Assembly (NCBI RefSeq): GCF_050947335.1
Contig: NW_027473317.1
Coordinates: 992,001 to 1,056,000, forward strand
DNA: 64,000 bases
From: Megachile rotundata
Taxonomy: Eukaryota > Arthropoda > Insecta > Hymenoptera > Megachilidae
Direction of reading: 5' to 3'
The position numbers and the translations under genes were made by a program. Positions 13,001-27,370 of this stretch are shown piece by piece. The notes under the pieces were generated by a model that did not search any database, was not told the DNA's origin, and worked only from the letters and a program-made list of their open reading frames with translations. The stretch's first letter is position 1; the number at the start of each line of letters is the position of its first letter.

Positions 13001-16000
13001 ATTGTGATTGTATGATTGTGATTGTATGATTGTGATTGTATGATTGTGATTGTATGATTGTGATTGTATGATTGTGATTGTATGATTTTAATTGTATGAT
13101 TGTGATTGCATGATTGTGATTTTATGATTGCGACTGTGTGATTGTGATTGTATGATTTTGATTGTATGATTGTGATTGCATGATTGTGATTGCATGATTG
13201 CGACTGTATGATTGTGATTGTATGATTTTGATTGTATGATTGTGATTGTATGATTGTGATTGTATGATTGTGATTATATGATTGTGATTGTATGATTGTG
13301 ATTGTATGACTGTGATTGTATAATAGTGATTGTGACATTGCGATTGTATGATTGCGATTGTATGATTGTGATTGTATGATTGTGATTGTATGATTGTGAT
13401 TGTATTATTGTGATTGTATGATTATGATTGTATGATTGTGATTGTATGATTGTGATTGTATGATTGTGATCGTATGATTGTGATAGAATGATTGCGATTG
13501 TATGATTGCGATTGTATGATTGCGATTGTATGATTGCGATTGTATGATTGTGATTGTATGATTGCATTTGTATGATTGCGATTGTATGATTGTCATTGTA
13601 TGATTTTGATTGTATGATTGTGATTGTATGATCGTGATTGTATGATCGTGATTGTATGATTGTGATTGCATGATTGTGATTGTATGATTGTGATTGTATG
13701 ATTGTGATTGTATGATTTTAATTGTATAATTGGGATTGTATGATTGGGATTGTATGATTGGGATTGTATGATTGTGATTGTATGATTGTGATTGTATGAT
13801 TGCGTTTGTATGATTGCGATTGTATGATTGTCATTGTATGATTGTGATTGTATGATTGTGATTCTATGATCGTGATTGTATGATCGTGATTGTATGATCG
13901 TGATTGTATGATCGTGATTGTATGATCGTGATTGTATGATTGTGATTGTATGACTGTGATTGTATAATAGTGATTGTGACATTGCGATTGTATGATTGCG
14001 GTTGTATGATTGTGATTGTATGACTGTGGTTGTGTGATTGTGATAGTAAGATTGTGATTGTATGATTGTGATTGTATGATTGCGATTGTATGATAGTGAT
14101 TGTGACATTGCGATTGTATGATTGCGATTGTATGATTGTGATTGTATGATTGTGATTGTATGATTGTGATTGTATGATTGTGATTGTATGATTGTGATTG
14201 TATGATTTTAATTGTATGATTGTGATTGTATGATTGTGATTGTATGATTGTGATTGTATGATTGCGACTGTATGATTGTGATTGTATGATTTTGATTGTA
14301 TGATTGTGATTGCATGATTGTGATTATATGATTGTGATTGTATGATTGTGATTGCATGATTGTGATTGTATGATCGTCATTGTATGATTGTGATTGTATG
14401 ATTGTGATTGTATGATTGTGATTGTATGATTGTGATTGTATGATTGTGATTGTATGATTGTGATTGTATGATTGTGATTGTATGATTGTGATTGTATGAT
14501 TGTGATTGTATGATTTTGATTGTATGATTGTGATTGCATGATTGAGATTGTATGATTGTGTTTGTATGATTGCGATTGTATGATTGTGATTGCATGACTG
14601 TGATTGTATGATTGTGATTGTATGCTTGTGATTGTATGATTGTGATTGTATGATTGTGATTGTATGATTGTGATTGTATGATTGTCATTGTATGATTGTG
14701 ATTGTATGATTTTAATTGTATGATTGTGATTGTATGATTGCGATTGTAATATTGCGATTGTATGATTGTGATTGTATGATCGTGATTGTATGATCGTGGT
14801 TGTATGATTGTGATTGTATGATTGTGATTGTATGCTTGTGATTGTATGATTGTGATTGTACGATAGTGATTGTGACATTGCGATTGTATGATTGCGATTG
14901 TATGATTGTGATTGTATGACTGCGATTGTATGATTGTGATTGTATGATTTTGATTGTATGATTGTGATTGCATGACTGAGATTGTATGATTGTGATTGTA
15001 TGATTGTGATTGTATGATTGTGATTGTATGATTGTGATTGTATGATTGTGATTGTATGATTGTGATGGTATGATTGTGATTGTATGATTGTGATAGAATG
15101 ATTGCGATTGTATGATTGCGTTTGTATGATTGCGATTGTATGATTGTGATTGTATGATTGCGTTTGTATGATTGCGATTGTATGATTGTCATTGTATGAT
15201 TGTGATTGTATGATTGTGATTCTATGATCGTGATTGTATGATCGTGATTGTATGATCGTGATTGTATGATCGTGATTGTATGATTGTGATTGTATGATTG
15301 TGATTGTATGATTGTGATTATATGATTGTGATTGTATGATTGTGATTGTACGATAGTGATTGTGACATTGCGATTGTATGATTGCGATTGTATGATTGTG
15401 ATTGTATGACTGCGATTGTATGATTGTGATTGTATGATTTTGATTGTATGATTGTGATTGCATGACTGAGATTGTATGATTGTGATTGTATGATTGTGAT
15501 TGTATGATTGTGATTGTATGATTGTGATTGTATGATTGTGATTGTATGATTGTGATTGTATGATTGTGATTGTATGATTGTGATTGTATGATTGTGATTG
15601 TATGATTGTGATTGTATGATTGAGATTGAATGATTGGGATTGTATGATTGTGATTGTATGATTGTGATTGTATGATAGTGATTGTGACATTGCGATTGTA
15701 TGATTCAGATTGTATGGTTGTGATTGTATGATTGTGATTGTATGATTGTGATTGTATGATTGTGATTGTATGGTCGTGATTGTATGATTGTGATTGTATG
15801 ATTGTGATTGTATGATTGTGATTGTATGATTTTAATTGTATGATTGTGATTGCATGATTGTGATTTTATGATTGCGACTGTGTGATTGTGATTGTATGAT
15901 TTTGATTGTATGATTGTAATTGCATGATTGTGATTATATGATTGTGATTGTATGATTGTGATTGTATCATTGTGATTGTATGATTGTGATTGTATGATTG

Positions 16001-16466
16001 CGATTGTATGATTGTGATTGTATGATTGTGATTGTATGATTGTGATTGTATGATTGTGATTGTATGATTGTGATTGTATGATTGTGATTGTATGATTGTG
16101 ATTGTATGATTGTGATTGCATGATTGTGATTGTATTATTGTGATTGTTTGATTGTGATTGTATGATTGTGATTGTACGATAGTGATTGTGACATTGCGAT
16201 TGTATGATTGCGATTGTATGATTGTGATTGTATGACTGCGATTGTATGATGGTGATTGTATGATTGTGATTGTATGATTGTGATTGTATGACTGTGTTAG
16301 TATGATTGTGATTGTATGATAGTGATTGTGATATTGCGATTGTATGATTGCGATTGTATGATTGTGATTGCATGACTGTGATTGTATGATTGTGTTTGTA
16401 TGATTGTGATTGTATGATTGTGATTGTATGATTGTCATTGTATGAATGTGATTGTATGACTTTTAT
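10057..16466 (+). repeat. Higher-order module Q2
   Basis: This second copy of Q matches Q1 at a constant 6,216-bp offset up to the GACTTTTATAG marker at 16458. Copy-specific changes seen by eye are T at 12591, A at 12894 (GTAATTATG) and T at 13406 (GTATTATTG). Otherwise the long series of variants is the same, so the duplication looks recent or homogenised. Just after 16466 the sequence leaves the Q1 pattern (consensus units at 10251 onward) and enters one beginning TGTGACAGAATG, shared with the sequence after Q3 and Q5. Confidence 0.88.
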
Positions 16467-17460
16467 AGTATGATTGTGATTGTATGATTGTGATTGTATG
16501 CTTGTGACAGAATGATTGCGATTGTATGATTGCGATTGTATGATTGCGATTGTATGATTGCGATTGTATGATTGTGATTGTATGATTGCGTTTGTATGAT
16601 TGCGATTGTATGATTGTCATTGTATGATTTTGATTGTATGATTGTGATTGTATGATCGTGATTGTATGATCGTGATTGTATGATCGTGATTGCATGATTG
16701 TGATTGTATGATTGTGATTATATGATTGTGATTGTATGATTGTGATTGTATGATTGTGATTGTATGATTGTGATTGTATGATTTTAATTGTATGATTGTG
16801 ATTGTATGATTGTGATTGTATGATTGTGATTGTATGATTGTGGTTGTATGATTGTGATTGTATGATTGTGATTTTATGATTTTGATTGTATGATTGTGAT
16901 TGCATGACTGAGATTGTATGATTGTGATTGTATGATTGTGATTGTATGATTGTGATTGTATGATTGTGATTGTATGATTGTCATTGTATGATTGTGATTG
17001 TATGATTTTAATTGTATGATTGTGATTGTATGATTGCGACTGTATGATTGTCATTGTATGATTTTGATTGTATGATTGTGATTGTATGATCGTGATTGTA
17101 TGATCGTGATTGTATGATCGTGATTGCATGATTGTGATTGTATGATTGTGATTGTATGATTGTGATTGTATGATTGTGATTGTATGATTTTGATTGTATG
17201 ATTGTGTTTGCATGACTGAGATTGTATGATTGTGATTGTATGATTGTGATTGTATGATTGTGATTGTATGATTGTGATTGTATGATTGTGATTGTATGAT
17301 TGTGATTGTATGATTGTGATTGTATGATTGTGATTGTATGATTGTAATTGTATGATTGAGATTGAATGATTGGGATTGTATGATTGTGATTGTATGATTG
17401 TGATTGTATGATAGTGATTATGACATTGCGATTGTATGATTCAGATTGTATGGTTGTGAT
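16467..17460 (+). repeat. Mosaic junction between Q2 and Q3
   Basis: Two pieces are joined here. From 16467 to about 17213 the variants match 60510-61256 at +44,043 bp (the start of R4). From about 17150 to 17475 they match 6412-6737 of Q1 at an offset of 10,738 bp (767 units), including TTTGCATGACTGAG, TGTAATTG and GATTATGACATTG. The sequence then jumps back to the pattern of 4377 in Q1, where Q3 begins. Both joins keep the 14-bp register. At 16501 there is a copy-specific ATGCTTGTGACAG where the related copies read ATGATTGTGACAG. Confidence 0.75.
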
Positions 17461-20400
17461 TGTATGATTGTGATTGTATGATTTTGATTGTATGATAGTG
17501 ATTGCATGATTGTGATTATATGATTGTGATTGTATGATTGTGATTGCATGATTGTGATTGTATGATCGTCATTGTATGATTGTGATTGTATGATTGTGAT
17601 TGTATGATTGTGATTGTATGATTGTGATTGTATGATTGTGATTGCATGATCGTGATTGTATGATCGTGATTGTATGATCGTGATTGTATGATCGTGATTA
17701 TATGATCGTGATTGTATGATCGTGATTGTATGATCGTGATTGTATGATTGTGATTGTATGACTGTGATTGTATAATAGTGATTGTGACATTGCGATTGTA
17801 TGATTGTGACTGTATGATTGTGATTGTATGATCGTGATTGTATGATCGTGATTGTATGATCGTGATTGTATGATTGTGATTGTATGACTGTGATTGTATA
17901 ATAGTGATTAAGACATTGCGATTGTATGATTGCGATTGTATGATTGTGATTGTATGACTGTGATTGTGTGATTGTGATAGTAAGATTGTGATTGTATGAT
18001 TGTGATTGTATGATTGCGATTGTATGATAGTGATTGTGACATTGCGATTGTATGATTGCGACTGTATGATTGTGATTGTATGATTGTGATTGTATGATTG
18101 TGATTGTATGATTGTGATTGTATGATTGTGATTGTATGATTGTGATTGTATGATTGTGATTGTATGATTGTGATTGTATGATTGCGACTGTATGATTGTG
18201 ATTGTATGATTGTGTTTGTATGATTGTGATTGTATGATTGTGATTGTATGATTGTCATTGTATGAATGTGATTGTATGACTGTGATTGTATGATTGTGAT
18301 AGTAAGATTGTGATTGTATGATTGTGATTGTATGATTGTGATTGTATGATTGTGATTGTATGATTGTGATTGTATGATTTTATTTGTATGATTGTGATTG
18401 TATGTTTGTGATTGTATGATTGTGATTGTATGATTTTGATTGTATGATTGTGATTGCATGATTGAGATTGTATGATTGTGATTGTATGATCGTGATTGTA
18501 TGATTGTGATTATATGATTGTGATTGTATGATCGCGTTTGTATGATTGTGATTGTATGATTGTGATTGTATGATTGTGATTGTATGATCGCGATTGTATG
18601 ATCGTGATTGTATGATCGTGATTGTATGATCGTGATTGTAGGATTGTGATTGTATGATTGTGATTGTATGACTGTGATTGTATAATAGTGATTGTGACAT
18701 TGCGATTGTATGATTGCGATTGTATGATTGTGATTGTATGACTGTGATTGTATGATTGTGATAGTAAGATTGTGATTGTATGATTGTGATTGTATGATTG
18801 TGATTGTATGATTGTGATTGTATGATAGTGATTGTGACATTGTGATTGTATGATTGTGATTGTATGATTGTGATTGTATGATTTTATTTGTATGATTGTG
18901 ATTGTATGATTGTGATTGTATGATTGTGATTGTATGATTTTGATTGTATGATTGTGATTGCATGATTGAGATTGTATGATTGTGATTGTATGATCGTGAT
19001 TGTATGATTGTGATTATATGATTGTGATTGTATGATCGCGTTTGTATGATTGTGATTGTATGATTGTGATTGTATGATTGTGATTGTATGATCGTGATTG
19101 TATGACCGTGATTGTATGATCGTGATTGTATGATCGTGATTGTAGGATTGTGATTGTATGATTGTGATTGAATGACTGTGATTGTATAATAGTGATTGTG
19201 ACATTGCGATTGTATGATTGCGATTGTATGATTGTGATTGTATGACTGTGATTGTATGATTGTGATAGTAAGATTGTGATTGTATGATTGTGATTGTATG
19301 ATTGTGATTGTATGATAGTGATTGTGACATTGTGATTGTATGATTGCGAATGTATGATTGTGATTGTATGATTGTGATTGTATGATTGTGATTGTATGAT
19401 TGTGATTGTATGACTTTAATTGTATGATTGTGATTGTATGATTTTAATTGTATGATTGTGATTGTATGATTGTGATTGTATGATTGTGATTGTATGATTG
19501 TGATTGTATGATTGTGATTGTATGATTGTGATTGTATGATTGTGATTGTATGATTTTGATTGTATGATTGTGTTTGCATGACTGAGATTGTATGATTGTG
19601 ATTGTATGATTGTGATTGTATGATTGTGATTGTATGATTGTGATTGTATGATTGTGATTGTATGATTGTGATTGTATGATTGTGATTGTATGATTGTGAT
19701 TGTATGATTGTAATTGTATGATTGAGATTGAATGATTGGGATTGTATGATTGTGATTGTATGATTGTGATTGTATGATAGTGATTATGACATTGCGATTG
19801 TATGATTCAGATTGTATGGTTGTGATTGTATGATTGTGATTGTATGATTGTGATTGTATGGTTGTGATTGTATGATTGTGATTGTATGATTGTGATTGTA
19901 TGATTGTGATTGTATGATTGTGATTGTATGATTGTGATTGTATGATTGTGATTGTATGATTGTGATTGTATGATTTTAATTGTATGATTGTGATTGCATG
20001 ATTGTGATTTTATGATTGCGACTGTGTGATTGTGATTGTATGATTTTGATTGTATGATTGTGATTGCATGATTGTGATTGCATGATTGCGACTGTATGAT
20101 TGTGATTGTATGATTTTGATTGTATGATTGTGATTGTATGATTGTGATTGTATGATTGTGATTATATGATTGTGATTGTATGATTGTGATTGTATGACTG
20201 TGATTGTATAATAGTGATTGTGACATTGCGATTGTATGATTGCGATTGTATGATTGTGATTGTATGATTGTGATTGTATGATTGTGATTGTATGATTGTG
20301 ATTGTATGATTATGATTGTATGATTGTGATTGTATGATTGTGATTGTATGATTGTGATCGTATGATTGTGATAGAATGATTGCGATTGTATGATTGCGAT

Positions 20401-23284
20401 TGTATGATTGCGATTGTATGATTGCGATTGTATGATTGTGATTGTATGATTGCATTTGTATGATTGCGATTGTATGATTGTCATTGTATGATTTTGATTG
20501 TATGATTGTGATTGTATGATCGTGATTGTATGATCGTGATTGTATGATTGTGATTGCATGATTGTGATTGTATGATTGTGATTGTATGATTGTGATTGTA
20601 TGATTTTAATTGTATAATTGGGATTGTATGATTGGGATTGTATGATTGGGATTGTATGATTGTGATTGTATGATTGTGATTGTATGATTGCGTTTGTATG
20701 ATTGCGATTGTATGATTGTCATTGTATGATTGTGATTGTATGATTGTGATTCTATGATCGTGATTGTATGATCGTGATTGTATGATCGTGATTGTATGAT
20801 CGTGATTGTATGATCGTGATTGTATGATTGTGATTGTATGACTGTGATTGTATAATAGTGATTGTGACATTGCGATTGTATGATTGCGGTTGTATGATTG
20901 TGATTGTATGACTGTGGTTGTGTGATTGTGATAGTAAGATTGTGATTGTATGATTGTGATTGTATGATTGCGATTGTATGATAGTGATTGTGACATTGCG
21001 ATTGTATGATTGCGATTGTATGATTGTGATTGTATGATTGTGATTGTATGATTGTGATTGTATGATTGTGATTGTATGATTGTGATTGTATGATTGTGAT
21101 TGTATGATTTTAATTGTATGATTGTGATTGTATGATTGTGATTGTATGATTGCGACTGTATGATTGTGATTGTATGATTTTGATTGTATGATTGTGATTG
21201 CATGATTGTGATTATATGATTGTGATTGTATGATTGTGATTGCATGATTGTGATTGTATGATCGTCATTGTATGATTGTGATTGTATGATTGTGATTGTA
21301 TGATTGTGATTGTATGATTGTGATTGTATGATTGTGATTGTATGATTGTGATTGTATGATTGTGATTGTATGATTGTGATTGTATGATTGTGATTGTATG
21401 ATTTTGATTGTATGATTGTGATTGCATGATTGAGATTGTATGATTGTGTTTGTATGATTGCGATTGTATGATTGTGATTGCATGACTGTGATTGTATGAT
21501 TGTGATTGTATGCTTGTGATTGTATGATTGTGATTGTATGATTGTGATTGTATGATTGTGATTGTATGATTGTCATTGTATGATTGTGATTGTATGATTT
21601 TAATTGTATGATTGTGATTGTATGATTGCGATTGTAATATTGCGATTGTATGATTGTGATTGTATGATCGTGATTGTATGATCGTGGTTGTATGATTGTG
21701 ATTGTATGATTGTGATTGTATGCTTGTGATTGTATGATTGTGATTGTACGATAGTGATTGTGACATTGCGATTGTATGATTGCGATTGTATGATTGTGAT
21801 TGTATGACTGCGATTGTATGATTGTGATTGTATGATTTTGATTGTATGATTGTGATTGCATGACTGAGATTGTATGATTGTGATTGTATGATTGTGATTG
21901 TATGATTGTGATTGTATGATTGTGATTGTATGATTGTGATTGTATGATTGTGATGGTATGATTGTGATTGTATGATTGTGATAGAATGATTGCGATTGTA
22001 TGATTGCGTTTGTATGATTGTGATTGTATGATTGTGATTCTATGATCGTGATTGTATGATCGTGATTGTATGATCGTGATTGTATGATCGTGATTGTATG
22101 ATTGTGATTGTATGATTGTGATTGTATGATTGTGATTATATGATTGTGATTGTATGATTGTGATTGTACGATAGTGATTGTGACATTGCGATTGTATGAT
22201 TGCGATTGTATGATTGTGATTGTATGACTGCGATTGTATGATTGTGATTGTATGATTTTGATTGTATGATTGTGATTGCATGACTGAGATTGTATGATTG
22301 TGATTGTATGATTGTGATTGTATGATTGTGATTGTATGATTGTGATTGTATGATTGTGATTGTATGATTGTGATTGTATGATTGTGATTGTATGATTGTG
22401 ATTGTATGATTGTGATTGTATGATTGTGATTGTATGATTGAGATTGAATGATTGGGATTGTATGATTGTGATTGTATGATTGTGATTGTATGATAGTGAT
22501 TGTGACATTGCGATTGTATGATTCAGATTGTATGGTTGTGATTGTATGATTGTGATTGTATGATTCTGATTGTATGATTGTGATTGTATGGTCGTGATTG
22601 TATGATTGTGATTGTATGATTGTGATTGTATGATTGTGATTGTATGATTTTAATTGTATGATTGTGATTGCATGATTGTGATTTTATGATTGCGACTGTG
22701 TGATTGTGATTGTATGATTTTGATTGTATGATTGTAATTGCATGATTGTGATTATATGATTGTGATTGTATGATTGTGATTGTATCATTGTGATTGTATG
22801 ATTGTGATTGTATGATTGCGATTGTATGATTGTGATTGTATGATTGTGATTGTATGATTGTGATTGTATGATTGTGATTGTATGATTGTGATTGTATGAT
22901 TGTGATTGTATGATTGTGATTGTATGATTGTGATTGCATGATTGTGATTGTATTATTGTGATTGTTTGATTGTGATTGTATGATTGTGATTGTACGATAG
23001 TGATTGTGACATTGCGATTGTATGATTGCGATTGTATGATTGTGATTGTATGACTGCGATTGTATGATGGTGATTGTATGATTGTGATTGTATGATTGTG
23101 ATTGTATGACTGTGTTAGTATGATTGTGATTGTATGATAGTGATTGTGATATTGCGATTGTATGATTGCGATTGTATGATTGTGATTGCATGACTGTGAT
23201 TGTATGATTGTGTTTGTATGATTGTGATTGTATGATTGTGATTGTATGATTGTCATTGTATGAATGTGATTGTATGACTTTTAT
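17461..23284 (+). repeat. Higher-order module Q3, lacking five units
   Basis: This third copy of Q is aligned to Q1 at +13,104 bp from about 17461 to 22020, then at +13,034 bp to its end. The 70-bp change means five units are missing near 22020: the sequence passes from GCGTTTGTATG straight to units leading to ATTCTATG, skipping the second GCGTTTG unit and the TGTC unit present at 8944-8975 in Q1. It enters Q partway, at the point matching 4377 of Q1. Private changes include ATGACCGTG at about 19103 and ATTCTGATTG at about 22563. Confidence 0.85.
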
Positions 23285-26200
23285 AGTATGATTGTGATTG
23301 TATGATTGTGATTGTATGATTGTGACAGAATGATTGCGATTGTATGATTGCGATTGTATGATTGCGATTGTATGATTGCGATTGTATGATTGTGATTGTA
23401 TGATTGCGTTTGTATGATTGCGATTGTATGATTGTCATTGTATGATTTTGATTGTATGATTGTGATTGTATGATCGTGATTGTATGATCGTGATTGTATG
23501 ATCGTGATTGCATGATTGTGATTGTATGATTGTGATTATATGATTGTGATTGTATGATTGTGATTGTATGATTGTGATTGTATGATTGTGATTGTATGAT
23601 TTTAATTGTATGATTGTGATTGTATGATTGTGATTGTATGATTGTGATTGTATGATTGTGGTTGTATGATTGTGATTGTATGATTGTGATTTTATGATTT
23701 TGATTGTATGATTGTGATTGCATGATTGAGATTGTATGATTGTGATTGTATGATTGTGATTGTATGATTGTGATTGTATGATTGTGATTGTATGATTGTG
23801 ATTGTATGATTGTGATTGTATGATTGTGATTGTATGATTGTGATTGTATGATTGTGATTTTATGATTGAGATTGAATGATTGGGATTGTATGATTGTGAT
23901 TGTATGATTGTGATTGTATGATAGTGATTGTGACATTGCGATTGTATGCTTCAGATTGTATGGTTGTGATTGTATGATTGTGATTGTATGATTGTGATTG
24001 TATGATTGTGATTGTATGATTGTGATTGTATGATTGTGATTGTATGATTGTGATTGTATGATTGTGATTGTATGATTGAGATTGAATGATTGGGATTGTA
24101 TGATTGTGATTGTATGGTTGTGATTGTATGATAGTGATTGTGACATTGCGATTGTATGATTGTGATTGTATGATTGTGACTGTATGATTGTGATTGTATG
24201 ATTGTGATTGTATGATTGTGATTGTATGATTGTGATTGTATGATTGTGATTGTATGCTTGTGATTGTATGATTGTGATTGTATGATTGTGATTGTATGAT
24301 TGTGATTGTATGATTGTGATTGTATGCTTGTGATTGTATGATTGTGATTGTATGATTGTGATTGTATGATTGTCATTGTATGATTGTGATTGTATGATTT
24401 TAATTGTATGATTGTGATTGTATGATTGCGATTGTAATATTGCGATTGTATGATTGTGATTGTATGATCGTGATTGTATGATCGTGATTGTATGATTGTG
24501 ATTGTATGATTGTGATTGTATGATTGTGACTATATGATTGTGATTGTATGATTGTGATTGTACGATAGTGATTGTGACATTGCGATTGTATGATTGCGAT
24601 TGTATGATTGTGATTGTATGACTGCGATTGTATGATTGTGATTGTATGATTGTGATTGTATGATTGTGATTGTATGACTGTGTTAGTATGATTGTGATTG
24701 TATGATAGTGATTGTGATATTGCGATTGTATGATTGCGATTGTATGATTGCGATTGTATGATTGTGATTGCATGACTGTGATTGTATGATTGTGTTTGTA
24801 TGATTGTGATTGTATGATTGTGATTGTATGATTGTCATTGTATGAATGTGATTGTATGACTTTTATAGTATGATTGTGATTGTATGATTGTGATTGTATG
24901 ATTGTGATTGTATGATTGTGATTGTATGATTGTGATTGTATGATTGTGATTGTATGATTGTGATTGTATGATTGTGATTGTATGATTGTGATTGTATGAT
25001 TGTGATTGTATGATTGTGATTGTATGATTGTGATTGTATGATTGTGATTGTATGATTGTGATTGTATGATTGTGATTGTATGATTGTGATAGAATGATTG
25101 CGATTGTATGATTGCGATTGTATGATTGCGATTGTATGATTGCGATTGTATGATTGTGATTGTATGATTGCGTTTGTATGATTGTGATTGTATGATTGTG
25201 ATTGTATGATTGTGGTTGTATGATTGTGATTGTATGATTGTGATTGTATGATTTTGATTGTATGATTGTGATTGCATGACTGAGATTGTATGATTGTGAT
25301 TGTATGATTGTGATTGTATGATTGTGATTGTATGATTGTGATTGTATGATTGTGATTGTATGATTGTGATTGTATGATTGTGATTGTATGATTGTGATTG
25401 TATGATTGTGATTGTATGATTGTGATTGTATGATTGAGATTGAATGATTGGGATTGTATGATTGTGATTGTATGATTGTGATTGTATGATTGTGATTGTA
25501 TGATAGTGATTGTGACATTGCGATTGTATGCTTCAGATTGTATGGTTGTGATTGTATGATTGTGATTGTATGATTGTGATTGTATGATAGTGATTGTATG
25601 ATTGTGATTGTATGATTGTGATTGTATGATTGTGATTGTATGATTGTGATTGTATGATTGAGATTGAATGATTGGGATTGTATGATTGTGATTGTATGGT
25701 TGTGATTGTATGATAGTGATTGTGACATTGCGATTGTATGATTGTGATTGTATGATTGTGATTGTATGATTGTGATTGTATGATCGTGATTGTATGATCG
25801 TGATTGTATGATTGTGATTGTATGATTGTGATTGTATGATTGTGACTATATGATTGTGATTGTATGATTGTGATTGTACGATAGTGATTGTGACATTGCG
25901 ATTGTATGATTGCGATTGTATGATTGTGATTGTATGACTGCGATTGTATGATTGTGATTGTATGATTGTGATTGTATGATTGTGATTGTATGACTGTGTT
26001 AGTATGATTGTGATTGTATGATAGTGATTGTGATATTGCGATTGTATGATTGCGATGGTATGATTGCGATTGTATGATTGTGATTGCATGACTGTGATTG
26101 TATGATTGTGTTTGTATGATTGTGATTGTATGATTGTGATTGTATGATTGTCATTGTATGAATGTGATTGTATGACTTTTATAGTATGATTGTGATTGTA

Positions 26201-27370
26201 TGATTGTGATTGTATGATTGTGATTGTATGATTGTGATTGTATGATTGTGATTGTATGATTGTGATTGTATGATTGTGATTGTATGATTGTGATTGTATG
26301 ATTGTGATTGTATGATTGTGATAGAATGATTGCGATTGTATGATTGCGATTGTATGATTGCGATTGTATGATTGCGATTGTATGATTGTGATTGTATGAT
26401 TGCGTTTGTATGATTGTGATTGTATGATTGTGATTGTATGATTGTGGTTGTATGATTGTGATTGTATGATTGTGATTGTATGATTTTGATTGTATGATTG
26501 TGATTGCATGACTGAGATTGTATGATTGTGATTGTATGATTGTGATTGTATGATTGTGATTGTATGATTGTGATTGTATGATTGTGATTGTATGATTGTG
26601 ATTGTATGATTGTGATTGTATGATTGTGATTGTATGATTGTGATTGTATGATTGAGATTGAATGATTGGGATTGTATGATTGTGATTGTATGATTGTGAT
26701 TGTATGATAGTGATTGTGACATTGCGATTGTATGCTTCAGATTGTATGGTTGTGATTGTATGATTGTGATTGTATGATTGTGATTGTATGATTGTGATTG
26801 TATGATTGTGATTGTATGATTGTGATTGTATGATTGTGATTGTATGATTGTGATTGTATGATTGAGATTGAATGATTGGGATTGTATGATTGTGATTGTA
26901 TGGTTGTGATTGTATGATAGTGATTGTGACATTGCGATTGTATGAATGTGATTGTATGATTGTGATTGTATGATTGTGATTGTATGATTGTGATTGTATG
27001 ATTGTGATTGTATGATTGTGATTGTATGCTTGTGATTGTATGATTGTGATTGTATGATTGTCATTGTATGATTGTGATCGTATGATTTCAATTGTATGAT
27101 TGTGATTGTATGATTGCGATTGTAATATTGCGATTCTATGATTGTGATTGTATGATCGTGATTGTATGATTGTGATTGTATGATTGTGATTGTATGATTG
27201 TGATTTTATGATTGTGACTATATGATTGTGATTGTATGATTGTGATTGTATGATTGTGATTGTATGATTGTGATTGTATGATTGTGATTGTATGATTGTG
27301 ATTGTATGATTGTGATTGTATGATTGTGATTGTATGATTGTGATTGTATGATTGTGATTGTATGACTGTG
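23285..27370 (+). repeat. Higher-order module R1
   Basis: This is the first copy of R, starting with the TGTGACAGAATG segment after the GACTTTTATAG marker at 23276. It has repeated ATGCTTCAGATTG units followed by ATGGTTGTG, ATTGAG-ATTGAATG pairs and GACTTTTATAG at 24858 and 26174. The pattern recurs in R3 at about +21,909 bp, in R4 at +37,645 bp, and in R2 at +16,561 bp falling to +16,169 bp (R2 is 392 bp, or 28 units, shorter between its markers). The right border is set at the start of P2. Confidence 0.78.
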
